NCBI RefSeq assembly: GCF_004168035.1
Contig: NZ_SDPU01000034.1
Span: 1-64,000 of the forward strand
Length of the DNA: 64,000 nucleotides
Direction: 5' to 3'
From: Nocardioides iriomotensis
GTDB lineage: Bacteria; Actinomycetota; Actinomycetes; Propionibacteriales; Nocardioidaceae
The notes beneath the pieces are model-generated. The model was not told the origin of the DNA and ran no database searches. It saw only the letters and a program-made list of their open reading frames with translations. Positions 50,629-58,603 of this stretch are shown one piece after another. Positions within the stretch are counted from its first letter, which is position 1. Each line of letters begins with the position of its first letter. The position numbers and the translations under genes are program-made.

Positions 50629-51513
50629 CTAACGAAGCGCGTTGAGTTCATCGAGGGCGCGATGGCCGCGCTGGACCACCTCTGGAACAGCATCATGACG
50701 CCCGTCACGAATGGGCCACTCGAGTTGCAGGAGGATCTGCGTCGCTGAGAGCACCGCTGCCCACTCCCACCCGACCAAGTCGAGGATTCGCGAGCATAGC
50801 CGCCTTCGGACGCCATCCAGCGGATCCTGGAAGGTGTGCCACAGGAGGGTGACGAGATCAGTCGCCCGCGTTCCGCTACCTGCGTTCCCGATGTCCACGA
50901 GCGCCACCACCGCTCCGTCCCGGACCAGGACATTGCTCGGGTTGAGATCGGCATGGACCATGTCAGGTGCCTCTCGCGGCGGCGAGGCGTCCGCACACGC
51001 GAGCCGCAGGCGCTCGACCAAGGCCAACACGGCGTCGGAATAGCTCGAGAGCTCAGCGACCGCCGATTCATGACCGGTAGCGACTCGCCAGGCATACCAC
51101 GAGTGGTCATACGGCTCGGAGGCTTGGCCAGCCTGGAGTTCGATGATGTCCATCAATTGCTCGACAAGGGTCGGGGTCAATGGAGACACGGGGGCCGCGT
51201 CAACGAAGTCCATCAGATGCCATACGTGAGTGGGTGTGGCGCCCACCCCGAGCCAGGCCGGCGTGGGATATCCGCGCCTACGCATGTGCTCGACGATTCT
51301 CTGGGCTCGCAACATGTCGTCCATGTGGCTGGGGTGTGCCCGGGGCTCTGCCTTGAGAACTGCGTCTGCCCTTCCCGCCACCTGGACGCGCATGCCACCC
51401 GCATTGACGCCTCCGGCCAAGCGACTGAGGAGAGTGACCTCCGCTCCGATCACGCTGGCCACGTCGGCCAGGACCTCGGGCGGCAACTCTTCCGGATGTG
51501 TGCCCTGGTTCAT
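50629..51513 (-). CDS. Aminoglycoside phosphotransferase family protein
   Basis: 294 residues. Kinase-like signature: AGGVNAGGMRVQVAGRADAV with the Lys in VLKAEPR, catalytic DMVHADLNPSNVLVRDGAVV (HxDxxxxN) and metal-binding VALVDIGNAGSGTRATDLVT. The C-terminal helix is typical of APH/choline kinase relatives. Resistance is possible but unproved; homoserine or other small-molecule kinases share the fold. Flanked by repeats M and N. Confidence 0.85.
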   Translation of the reverse strand: MNQGTHPEELPPEVLADVASVIGAEVTLLSRLAGGVNAGGMRVQVAGRADAVLKAEPRAHPSHMDDMLRAQRIVEHMRRRGYPTPAWLGVGATPTHVWHLMDFVDAAPVSPLTPTLVEQLMDIIELQAGQASEPYDHSWYAWRVATGHESAVAELSSYSDAVLALVERLRLACADASPPREAPDMVHADLNPSNVLVRDGAVVALVDIGNAGSGTRATDLVTLLWHTFQDPLDGVRRRLCSRILDLVGWEWAAVLSATQILLQLEWPIRDGRHDAVPEVVQRGHRALDELNALR

Positions 51514-51580
51514 CGGCTTCAGGGCTGATCACGGCTCGCATGGCCTGGTAGCCGTTCAGGTGACATGAGTGACATCGTGC

Positions 51581-51630
51581 CTGACCGTTCATCGGAACGA
51601 GCGAATCGCGGCAGATCCGGGCGGATCTAC
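51581..51630 (+). repeat. Island repeat, copy N
   Basis: GACCGTTCATCGGAACGAGC followed by GAATCGCGGCAGATCCGG. Both the TTCATCGG left part and the GCGGCAGATCCGG right part are kept; arms not clearly paired. Confidence 0.7.
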
Positions 51631-51648
51631 GCGACTGGGAGGCCAACC

Positions 51649-52029
51649 TCAGATGATGACGGCGAGCAGTGCAAACCCCAAGAACGTCAGAAGCCCGAGC
51701 ATCCAGCCGACCACCGCACCGGGAACGAAGGCGCCCTTCCAGTAGCGAACTCGGCGGGAAGCGCACGTGACGCTACCAACCGCGAGCGGGGCACTCATCC
51801 AGAGCAAGAAATCACTTCCGCTCACAGGCGCCGTCCCCAGCTGGATCTCGACCATTCCCAGTACGAGCACGCCGCCGAAGATCCATGCCAGCACGAGGCC
51901 GACGAGTGCCCCGGCCACGGAGCGATCGGGCTCGTGCTTCCAGCTGAGGAACTCTGGGCTCCGATTGCTTGCAGCAGGCACCCCGCCAAGTATTCCCTGA
52001 AGCACCGGTCTGACCACGCGCACGCTCAT
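51649..52029 (-). CDS. Small membrane protein of the island
   Basis: 126 residues. Three hydrophobic segments (VAGALVGLVLAWIFGGVLVL, FLLWMSAPLAVGSVTCASR and VVGWMLGLLTFLGFALLAVI). The ATG at 52029 falls inside repeat O (the CAT of CTCATCGG), so gene and element share bases. Unknown family. Confidence 0.7.
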   Translation of the reverse strand: MSVRVVRPVLQGILGGVPAASNRSPEFLSWKHEPDRSVAGALVGLVLAWIFGGVLVLGMVEIQLGTAPVSGSDFLLWMSAPLAVGSVTCASRRVRYWKGAFVPGAVVGWMLGLLTFLGFALLAVII

Positions 52030-52045
52030 CGGCAGATCCGGTGAA
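52021..52045 (+). repeat. Island repeat, copy O (right end)
   Basis: CACGCTCATCGGCAGATCCG closes the array. The TTCACTGTC lead is missing. No further copies were seen to the right within the window. Confidence 0.7.
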
Positions 52046-52118
52046 CACAGACGGGTTCAGTCTCGGCCGCACATGGGGCACACCCAGTCAGAGCTGCAGC
52101 CGCAGGGAGACTCGGTGG

Positions 52119-52349
52119 TCAGAACTCACGGTCGGCCACACGCGCGAGCGCGGCGCGCGGCCGCACCTCGGGCTCCGGCAGCGGATCGGGCTTCGTGAAG
52201 GCGATGTCCTGCTCCTCGATGCGGTGCAGCGCCGCCCGGATCAGGCTGGTCGTGTCGTCGCAGTGGTACTTCACGAGGCTCAGCGAGACGCCGGCCCGCG
52301 TGCGACCGCTCGCACGCTCACGGCGGAGATCCCGTGTCGTGCCTGCCAT
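52119..52349 (-). CDS. Small unrecognised protein downstream of cobQ
   Basis: 76 residues from ATG 52349, 5 nt after the cobQ stop in the same direction. Basic N-terminus (TRDLRRERASGRTR), then SLVKYHCDDTTSLIRAALHR and a C-terminus with alternating acidic and basic residues. No family is recognised; coupling with cobQ suggests transcription with it. It marks the right border of the island, with low coding evidence. Confidence 0.5.
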   Translation of the reverse strand: MAGTTRDLRRERASGRTRAGVSLSLVKYHCDDTTSLIRAALHRIEEQDIAFTKPDPLPEPEVRPRAALARVADREF

Positions 52350-52354
52350 GCGGG

Positions 52355-53788
52355 TCAGCCGAGATCCGCTCCCGGGGGCAGCAGCCGTACGTCGGCGGGC
52401 GCGCCGTGGAGGGCCAGGTCGAGCAGGGCGTCGACGTCGAGGTGCTCCTCGGCCAGGTCGGCGAGCAGGTCGAGCCGGCGTGCGCGCGCGGCGGGGAACG
52501 ACACGCGGGAGGTGACGCGGAGCGTGTCGCGCAGGTACGCCGCACGCGTGCTGTCGTCCTCGAGCGAGCCGTGCACCATCGTGCCGGTCACCAGGCCCGC
52601 GGATAGCTCGCCGGTGACGCGGCCGTGGTGGATCTCGTAGCCGGCGGGCTCGTGCAGCCGCAGCACCTTCTCGGTCGTGAAGGTCGTCGTGAGGTCGAGC
52701 AGCCCGAGGCCCTCGGCGGTCGCGCCGGGGACGCCCTCGGCCCCGTCGGGGTCGTCGATGGTGCGGCCGAGGATCTGGCAGCCACCGCAGATGCCGAGCA
52801 CCGGCTTGCCGGCCGCGGCGTGCGCGAGCACGGCCCGGTCGAGCCCCCGGTCGCGCAGCCAGGCCAGGTCGGCCAGCGTCGCGCGCGTCCCGGGCAGGAC
52901 GACGAGGTCGGCGTCGGACACCGCGCGCGGGTCGGCGGCGAACACGACGTCGACGTCGGGCTCCAGCCCGAGCGCGTCGACGTCGGTGAAGTTGCTGATC
53001 CGGGGGAGACGCACCACGGCGACCTTCGCGACTGCGTCGGCGCCGGAGCGACGGCCGTCGAGGTCGAGGGCGTCCTCGGAGTCGAGCCAGAGGTCCGGGT
53101 GCCACGGCAGCACGCCGTACACGCGGCGTCCGGTCAGCGACTCGATCTGGGTCAGGCCCGGTGTGAGCAGCGTGGGGTCGCCGCGAAACTTGTTCACCAC
53201 GAACCCGGCGACCAGCCGCTGGTCGTCCGCGTCCAGCAGCGCGACCGTGCCGAACATCGCCGCGAAGACGCCGCCGCGGTCGATGTCGCCGACGACGACG
53301 GTCGGGATCCTTCCGTGCCGGGCCAGCCCCATGTTGACGAAGTCGCTCGCACGCAGGTTGATCTCCGTCGGGCTCCCCGCCCCCTCGGCGACCACGACGT
53401 CGTAGCGGGAGGCCAGGTCGTCATACGCCGCGTGTGCGGCCTCGGCCAGGTGCTTGCGGCCGTCGACGAAGTCGGCCGCGTCGACGGTGCCACGCGGCCG
53501 GCCCATCACCACGACGTGGCTGCGGCGGTCGCTGCCGGGCTTGAGCAGCACCGGGTTCATCGCCGGCTCCGGCACGGCGCCGGCCGCGACCGCCTGCACC
53601 CACTGGGCCCGGCCGATCTCGGCGCCGCCGCCGTCGGGGTGGGCGACGACCATCGAGTTGTTGGACATGTTCTGCGCCTTGTACGGCGCCACCCGCACCG
53701 CGCGACGGGCGAACGCGCGGCACAGCGCCGTCGTGACGACCGTCTTGCCGGCGTCGGAGGTCGTGCCGGCGACCAGCAGTGCGCTCAT
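52355..53788 (-). CDS. cobQ: Cobyric acid synthase CobQ
   Basis: 477 residues. This glutamine amidotransferase adds four amides to cobyrinic acid a,c-diamide in B12 synthesis. N-terminal ATP-binding synthetase domain: LLVAGTTSDAGKTVVTTALC and APYKAQNMSNNSMVV, then VVVAEGAGSPTEINLRASDF and VVGDIDRGGVFAAMFGTVAL. C-terminal type 1 glutaminase domain: VLGICGGCQILGRTI with catalytic Cys near residue 333, and EIHHGRVTG with the His near residue 388. Full-length for the family. No cobalamin riboswitch was found in the 190-nt gap to the next gene, nor other cob genes nearby. Confidence 0.96.
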   Translation of the reverse strand: MSALLVAGTTSDAGKTVVTTALCRAFARRAVRVAPYKAQNMSNNSMVVAHPDGGGAEIGRAQWVQAVAAGAVPEPAMNPVLLKPGSDRRSHVVVMGRPRGTVDAADFVDGRKHLAEAAHAAYDDLASRYDVVVAEGAGSPTEINLRASDFVNMGLARHGRIPTVVVGDIDRGGVFAAMFGTVALLDADDQRLVAGFVVNKFRGDPTLLTPGLTQIESLTGRRVYGVLPWHPDLWLDSEDALDLDGRRSGADAVAKVAVVRLPRISNFTDVDALGLEPDVDVVFAADPRAVSDADLVVLPGTRATLADLAWLRDRGLDRAVLAHAAAGKPVLGICGGCQILGRTIDDPDGAEGVPGATAEGLGLLDLTTTFTTEKVLRLHEPAGYEIHHGRVTGELSAGLVTGTMVHGSLEDDSTRAAYLRDTLRVTSRVSFPAARARRLDLLADLAEEHLDVDALLDLALHGAPADVRLLPPGADLG

Positions 53789-53978
53789 GCCGGTCCGTGC
53801 TGCAGGTCGACTGTCACCACTCTGCCCTCACCCGTCACGCACATCGACTTTCTTCCCCTCCCGCGCAGGCGACGGTATCGGTTCCGGTTCACCCCTCGCG
53901 GGTGAGGACGCCGCGGTCCGGAACCAGCCACCGTCGTAGGCGAACGCTCGCCACGTCGTCCAAGGGAAGGATCCTCGG

Positions 53979-54263
53979 ATGGGATGTCTGCTCGCCCTGC
54001 TCGCCGGGTTCGCGCCCCGGCTCGTCCTCGTGATCCTGTGGATCTTCTCGGACTTGGTCGACCGTGCGTACAGCGGTTTCCTCATCCCGCTGCTGGGCCT
54101 GATCTTCTTCCCCTACGCGACGCTGTTCTACGTCCTGGCCTACAGCCCGGTCGTGGGGGTCAACGCCTGGGGCTGGATGTTCGTCGTCCTCGGCTTCATC
54201 TTCGACCTCGCGCACTGGGCCGGCGGTGGGGTGACCGGTCGACAGCGGTACGCGACCGCCTGA
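53979..54263 (+). CDS. Small membrane protein
   Basis: 94 residues from ATG 53979 with AAGGGAAGGA nearby. Two to three hydrophobic segments (LVLVILWIFSDLVDRAYSGF, LIPLLGLIFFPYATLFYVLA, GWMFVVLGFIFDLAHWAGG). The LLGLIFFPYATLFYVL segment recalls small actinobacterial membrane proteins without a name. Convergent with the WS/DGAT gene, whose stop directly adjoins its stop. Confidence 0.75.
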   Translation: MGCLLALLAGFAPRLVLVILWIFSDLVDRAYSGFLIPLLGLIFFPYATLFYVLAYSPVVGVNAWGWMFVVLGFIFDLAHWAGGGVTGRQRYATA

Positions 54264-55622
54264 TCACGAGGGCGAGCACACCGCGCGCAGCTCGTCCTCC
54301 AGCGCGCGGGTCAGCACGTCGGCATCCGGGAAGTGGTCCGGGTCGACGACCGCGGCGAGGGTCAGGGTCCCGTCGTACGACAGGGCATCGACGTAGACCG
54401 TGGTGTTGCCGCCGTCGGCGACGCCGAGGGGCACGGCCGAGTCGATCCTGCTGCCGCCGAAGGACAGCGGCGCGGCCGGGCCGCGCACGTGGCTGACCAA
54501 GGTGTGGAAGCGGCGCTGGTGGTTCAGGTACCAGGCGTAGCCGCCGAGCGCGGCGAGCGGCCGGAACAGCCACCCGAGCACGGCAATGGGCGCCGGCGCG
54601 AGCGCGAGGGGCTTGAGCGCCTTGACGGCGGCGGCGACCTCCGCGAGTCGCCGGCGCTGCGGTCCCGTCGTCGGTACGGCGACCAGCAGGGGGCTGACCA
54701 GGTTGCCCACACTCCGGTCCGCGTCGGCGGGGCGGCCGGACACCGGGACCGCGATGCTCAGCCGGTCCGCGTGCTCACCGCGGTGCCGGAGCACCTGCTC
54801 CAAGGCCCCTGCCACGGCCACCAGCAGCGCGTCGTTCACGGTGGCGCTGTGGGCGTGCGCCGCCGCGCGCAGGCTGTCGACGTCCCAGCGGACCACGAGC
54901 ACCTGCCGGCGAGGGCCGATCCGTTGCACCAGCGAGCAGGCGGCGGCGGGGGGTGGCCGGAGGCCGCCGCCGGCCGTCATGGAGCTGCGCAGCAGCCGCC
55001 ACGACGCGGGCAGCCCGACGAGAGCCTGCAGCTTCGTCGCGACGGAGTCCTCGAGCAGGGTCGTCACCGTCGGCCGGGGACGCGGGAACTCTGCCGGGAA
55101 GCTCTCCCGGCCCGGGTCCACGAGGGCCGCCAGCACCCCGAGCCCACCGATCCCGTCCGCGAGCACGTGGTGGAGCACGACCACGAGCGCGCTCCGTCCC
55201 CCCGCCACGTCGCCCACCAGGACGATCGACCAGAGCGGCGCATCCGGTGGCAGCCGGGTCGTCACGGCCGACAGGGCGACGTCCATCAGTGCCGGCTCGT
55301 CCCCGGGAGGAGGGCAGCTCACCTCACGCACGTGTCGCCGTACGTCGAAGCCGGCGTCGTCGAGCCAGAGCGGGCCGCCCAGACCGAACGGCACGCGCAC
55401 CAGCCGCTGCCGCAGACGAGGGACGGCCCGGACCCGTTCAGCCACGAGCTCGGTGACAGCCGACAGGTCCAGGTGCCCCTCCAGGCCGAGGACGACCCCG
55501 AACTGCTGTGGGACGAGGCCCCGGTCCATCGCCAGGAACGCACGATCAGCCGAGCTCGCGCGGTCGACGCGTGCCTGCGCCGTCGGGGAGGCGAGCGGCG
55601 CCCTGCGGCTGGTGCTGCTCAT
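54264..55622 (-). CDS. Wax ester synthase/diacylglycerol acyltransferase (WS/DGAT)
   Basis: 452 residues from ATG 55622. The acyltransferase active site HHxxxDG is VLHHVLADGIGGLG near residues 153-166. N-terminal SADRAFLAMDRG and C-terminal VSHVRGPAAPLSFGGSRIDS and VPLGVADGGNTTVYVDALSY are family motifs. It esterifies acyl-CoA with diacylglycerol or fatty alcohol to store triacylglycerol or wax, associated with the membrane or lipid bodies. Isolated gene. Confidence 0.94.
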   Translation of the reverse strand: MSSTSRRAPLASPTAQARVDRASSADRAFLAMDRGLVPQQFGVVLGLEGHLDLSAVTELVAERVRAVPRLRQRLVRVPFGLGGPLWLDDAGFDVRRHVREVSCPPPGDEPALMDVALSAVTTRLPPDAPLWSIVLVGDVAGGRSALVVVLHHVLADGIGGLGVLAALVDPGRESFPAEFPRPRPTVTTLLEDSVATKLQALVGLPASWRLLRSSMTAGGGLRPPPAAACSLVQRIGPRRQVLVVRWDVDSLRAAAHAHSATVNDALLVAVAGALEQVLRHRGEHADRLSIAVPVSGRPADADRSVGNLVSPLLVAVPTTGPQRRRLAEVAAAVKALKPLALAPAPIAVLGWLFRPLAALGGYAWYLNHQRRFHTLVSHVRGPAAPLSFGGSRIDSAVPLGVADGGNTTVYVDALSYDGTLTLAAVVDPDHFPDADVLTRALEDELRAVCSPS

Positions 55623-55763
55623 GCCACCACGAAAGACCACCGATGGCGGCGGCGCCCAGAGCCCAAGGTCACGTGGCTCCCACGACGCAGGTGATGACGG
55701 TTGCCGGGGTGCGTGACTACCGTGCCGACAAGGCCTCGGGACCACGAGATCGGAGGAGGCGGG

Positions 55764-55979
55764 ATGGACCTGTTCGAGATCGGCGACGTCCAGCGGCTGA
55801 GCCGCGAGGAGGCGGCCGCGCGACTGCACGCGCTGGCGGACGCCCTGGCCCGGAACAACGCGGTCGAGTTCGAGCGCGACGGGCGGCGGATCACGGTGCG
55901 CGTGCCCGACGAGGTCGCGCTGAAGGTCGAGGTCGAGCTCGGCGACGACAACGAGCTGGAGGTCGAGCTCACCTGGTGA
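55764..55979 (+). CDS. Amphi-Trp domain protein
   Basis: 71 residues from ATG 55764 after GGAGGAGG. Reads MDLFEIGDVQRLSREEAAAR, LHALADALARNNAVEFERDG, then RITVRVPDEVALKVEVELGD and ends LEVELTW; the amphipathic pattern with terminal Trp is the amphi-Trp family. Function is unknown. The ribosome site is excellent and codon use is normal. Convergent with a DHFR-like gene. Confidence 0.88.
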   Translation: MDLFEIGDVQRLSREEAAARLHALADALARNNAVEFERDGRRITVRVPDEVALKVEVELGDDNELEVELTW

Positions 55980-55995
55980 CGAGGGGGAACGCTCC

Positions 55996-56565
55996 TTAAG
56001 AGGTGCCCGGCGGGCCGTCCAGCACCCGCGGCGCGTACTCGACCAGCTGGATCCGGCCATCGAACGTGCGGCTGTCCGTCATGTCGAGGGCGACGTCGGG
56101 ATACCCGTCGTAGATCCGCTCGGCACCCGTCGCCCCGGTGATCACCGGGAACATCACCACGCGGAACCGGTCGACGAGGCCGGCGGCCAGCAGCGACCGG
56201 CACAGCGACAGGCTGCCGAGGGTGCGCATGGACCGGTCGCCGGTCTCCTTCATCCGCCGCACGGCCTCGACGGCGTCGCCGGCGACCAGGGTGGAGTTGT
56301 CCCACTCCAGAGGCTCGGTCAGCGTGCTGGAGAAGACGACCTTGGACATGCCGCCCAGGACGTCCGTCCCCGGCTCGCCGACCTTCGTGAAGCCGTGCAT
56401 GAGCCGGTAGGTCGTGGCGCCCATCAGGACCAGGTAGTCGCCTTCGGGATTCTCGCCCAGCCAGGCGAGGTACTCCGGGCCCTCCAGGCCCCACCAGCCC
56501 GGCCAGCCCTCGGCGGAGGCGTAGCCGTCCAGCGAGGTGATGAAGTCGACGACGAGCTCAGGCAT
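55996..56565 (-). CDS. Dihydrofolate reductase family protein (RibD_C)
   Basis: 189 residues from ATG 56565. LVVDFITSLDGYASAEGWPG, LVLMGATTYRLMHGFTKVG and RTLGSLSLCRSLLAAGLVDR show the reductase fold. It is a relative of 21205-21810 and 60051-60689, but shorter in the N-terminus. NADPH binding expected; the substrate is unknown. Minus strand, next to an alpha/beta hydrolase gene 58 nt away in the same direction, so possibly one transcript. Confidence 0.88.
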   Translation of the reverse strand: MPELVVDFITSLDGYASAEGWPGWWGLEGPEYLAWLGENPEGDYLVLMGATTYRLMHGFTKVGEPGTDVLGGMSKVVFSSTLTEPLEWDNSTLVAGDAVEAVRRMKETGDRSMRTLGSLSLCRSLLAAGLVDRFRVVMFPVITGATGAERIYDGYPDVALDMTDSRTFDGRIQLVEYAPRVLDGPPGTS

Positions 56566-56623
56566 GGCATCCCCCTCGGTCGGTGGGGTGTCCAGTCTGC
56601 ACCTCCCGCCCGTGACGGGCCGG

Positions 56624-57388
56624 TCAGCCGACGCGCCCGACGCGCACGAGCCAGTCGGTGACGAGCGCGCGCAGGAGCTCCGGCCGCTCGTGCGGCAGCG
56701 CGTGCCCGGCGTCGTCGACGACCGCGAGCGAGGCGTGCGGGTAGTGGCCCAGCAGATCGGCGGCCGCGGCGTACCCGACGGTCGAGTCGAGCCGTCCCGC
56801 CACCAGCAGGGTCGGGCCGTCGTACGGCGCACCCTCCGCGGCCGGGAGGTCCCACCGCTCGCCGATGCGCTCGAGCGCCGCGTGGTCGACGAGCGCGGCC
56901 GCCGGCGCGACGTGGCGTTCGTACCGCTCGAGCATCTCCGGGGTCTGCACCACGAAGTAGCCGCGGAAGTCCTCGTCGCCGAGGTCGCCCGACCCCTCGA
57001 CGACGCGGTGCTCCGGGACGTCGCGGACGCCGGGCAGCAGCGGGCAGACCAGCGCGAGCCCCGCGACCTGCGACGGTGCCCGCGCCGCCATCGCCCGCGC
57101 GAAGTATCCGCCTGCCGAGTGCCCGACGAGGAGGTACGGCGTCCCGTCCGTGACGGCCGCGGCGAAGTCGAGCAGCACCCCGAGGACGTCCTCCGCGCTC
57201 GCCAGCCGGTCGGAGGCCGGTGTTCTACCCATGCCCGGGAGGTCCGGGTAGATCCGCCGGAAGCCCGAGTCGCTGCCGAAGCACGGCTCGAAGCAGGCCT
57301 CGGTCTCGCGGTGGTCGACGCCGGCTCCGTGCAGGACCAGCACCGGCCGGCCCGCTCCGTGCTCGACGTGGTGGACCGCGACCTCCAT
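56624..57388 (-). CDS. Alpha/beta hydrolase
   Basis: 254 residues. Oxyanion region GRPVLVLHGAGVDHRETEAC, nucleophile elbow LLVGHSAGGYFARAMAARAP (Ser) and catalytic His near the end in VVDDAGHALPHERPELLRAL, with an Asp strand TLLVAGRLDSTVGYAAAAD. Small single-domain enzyme such as an esterase or haloperoxidase-type relative; substrate unknown. No signal peptide. Confidence 0.92.
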   Translation of the reverse strand: MEVAVHHVEHGAGRPVLVLHGAGVDHRETEACFEPCFGSDSGFRRIYPDLPGMGRTPASDRLASAEDVLGVLLDFAAAVTDGTPYLLVGHSAGGYFARAMAARAPSQVAGLALVCPLLPGVRDVPEHRVVEGSGDLGDEDFRGYFVVQTPEMLERYERHVAPAAALVDHAALERIGERWDLPAAEGAPYDGPTLLVAGRLDSTVGYAAAADLLGHYPHASLAVVDDAGHALPHERPELLRALVTDWLVRVGRVG

Positions 57389-57475
57389 GGCAGCAACCTA
57401 GCCACCCGTCCCTCGTGCTCGTCGACGTCCTGGCCAGGTCCGGTGGCACCAGGTGGTCGTTCTAGGCTCGCGCTC

Positions 57476-58603
57476 ATGCCGGACGTGGAGGAGCAGGCCG
57501 TCACGCTGCTGTCCGAGCTTGTCGGGATCGACTCGGTGAACCCGGGGCTGGTCGCGGGCGCAGCCGGAGAGCCCCGGATCGTCGAGCACCTGGACGCGCG
57601 GCTGCAGCGCGCGGGGTTCGACACGACCGTGGTGCCGGCCGGCGCCTCGGGCGAGCGCCCGAGCCTCGTCGCCGTACCGCCCGGACGACCCGAGTGGCCG
57701 ACCGTCGTGCTCAACGGGCACCTGGACACCGTCGGCGTCCGCGGGATGGCCGCGCCGTTCGAGCCCCGCGTCGACGGCGACCGTCTCCACGGGCGCGGCG
57801 CCGCGGACATGAAGGGCGGCGTGGCAGCCGTCGTCGCGGCGGCCGAGGCCCTGGTCGCGCAGGGTGCGCCCGTGCGGCCGGTGCTCGCGCTGGTCGCCGA
57901 CGAGGAGGACGCCAACGTCGGCAGCGAGGTGGTGATCGCCGCCCTGCCGCGCCTGGGCGTGCGGCCGGACGTGTGCCTGGTCGCCGAGCCGACCGACGTC
58001 GCCCTGTGCCGGACGCTGCGAGGGTTCGCGGTGGTGCGGGTCGACATCCCGGGGAAGGCCGCACACAGCTCGCAGCCCGAGCTCGGCGTCAACGCGGTGA
58101 CCCGGCTCGGTCACCTGCTGGCCGCGGTCGACGAGCGGGCGGTCCAGGTCCGGTCGGTCGGCGGGGACCTGACGGTCACGGTGGTGCGCGGCGGCGAGTC
58201 GGCGTTCGTCGTGCCCGACCAGGCCGAGTGCCTGGTCGAGCTCCGCACGACGCCCGGCCAGGACAGCGCCCGCGCCGTCGACGAGGTCCGCGCCCTGCTG
58301 GACCCGGCCTGGGAAGCCGCCACCGAGCTCGTCGCCCACCGGGACGGCTGGCGGCTCGACGCGTCGGGCCCGGCCGCCGAGCTCGCCGCCCGACTCGGCG
58401 AGGTGCTGGGGACCGGGGCCACCTTCGACGCGCCGTACTGGATGGAGGCGCCGCTGTGGCAGGAGGTCTGCCCGACGCTGGTGTGCGGACCCTCAGGAGG
58501 TGGTCTGCACGCCGTCGACGAGTGGGTCGACCTGAACCAGGTCCGGGCCTTCGCGTCGGCCCTGGTGACCGTCCTCTCCGAGGGAGCCCCCGGTGGCCAC
58601 TGA
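57476..58603 (+). CDS. M20-family metallopeptidase (ArgE/DapE/CPG2-type)
   Basis: 375 residues from ATG 57476. Di-zinc M20 fold: VVLNGHLDTVG (His, Asp ligands), LHGRGAADMKGGVAAVVAAA, ALVADEEDANVGS (catalytic Glu), VAEPTDVALCRTLRGFAVVR, and the dimerisation region around AHSSQPELGVNAVTRL. Hydrolyses N-acyl amino acids or dipeptides. The stop overlaps the next gene by 11 nt, so the deacylase and PLP enzyme are translated together, which suggests the two act on one amino-acid pathway. Confidence 0.92.
   Translation: MPDVEEQAVTLLSELVGIDSVNPGLVAGAAGEPRIVEHLDARLQRAGFDTTVVPAGASGERPSLVAVPPGRPEWPTVVLNGHLDTVGVRGMAAPFEPRVDGDRLHGRGAADMKGGVAAVVAAAEALVAQGAPVRPVLALVADEEDANVGSEVVIAALPRLGVRPDVCLVAEPTDVALCRTLRGFAVVRVDIPGKAAHSSQPELGVNAVTRLGHLLAAVDERAVQVRSVGGDLTVTVVRGGESAFVVPDQAECLVELRTTPGQDSARAVDEVRALLDPAWEAATELVAHRDGWRLDASGPAAELAARLGEVLGTGATFDAPYWMEAPLWQEVCPTLVCGPSGGGLHAVDEWVDLNQVRAFASALVTVLSEGAPGGH

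Noticed and set aside
42051-52045. Canonical integron attC sites
   Set aside because: The elements fold and are oriented like attC, but the RYYYAAC and GTTRRRY core boxes are missing, and no integrase is in the window, so I call them attC-like only.
42051-52045. CRISPR array
   Set aside because: Repeats are separated by 0.3-1 kb of coding sequence and are not uniform; there are no spacers of constant length and no cas genes.
52050-52112. A tiny zinc-ribbon peptide on the minus strand (CGCSSDWVCPMCGRD)
   Set aside because: The frame has suggestive cysteine spacing but no start codon with a ribosome site; a stop lies just upstream, so it is not supported as a gene.
53789-53978. Cobalamin riboswitch ahead of cobQ
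   Set aside because: No B12 box or conserved cobalamin-riboswitch segments were found on the relevant strand of this gap.
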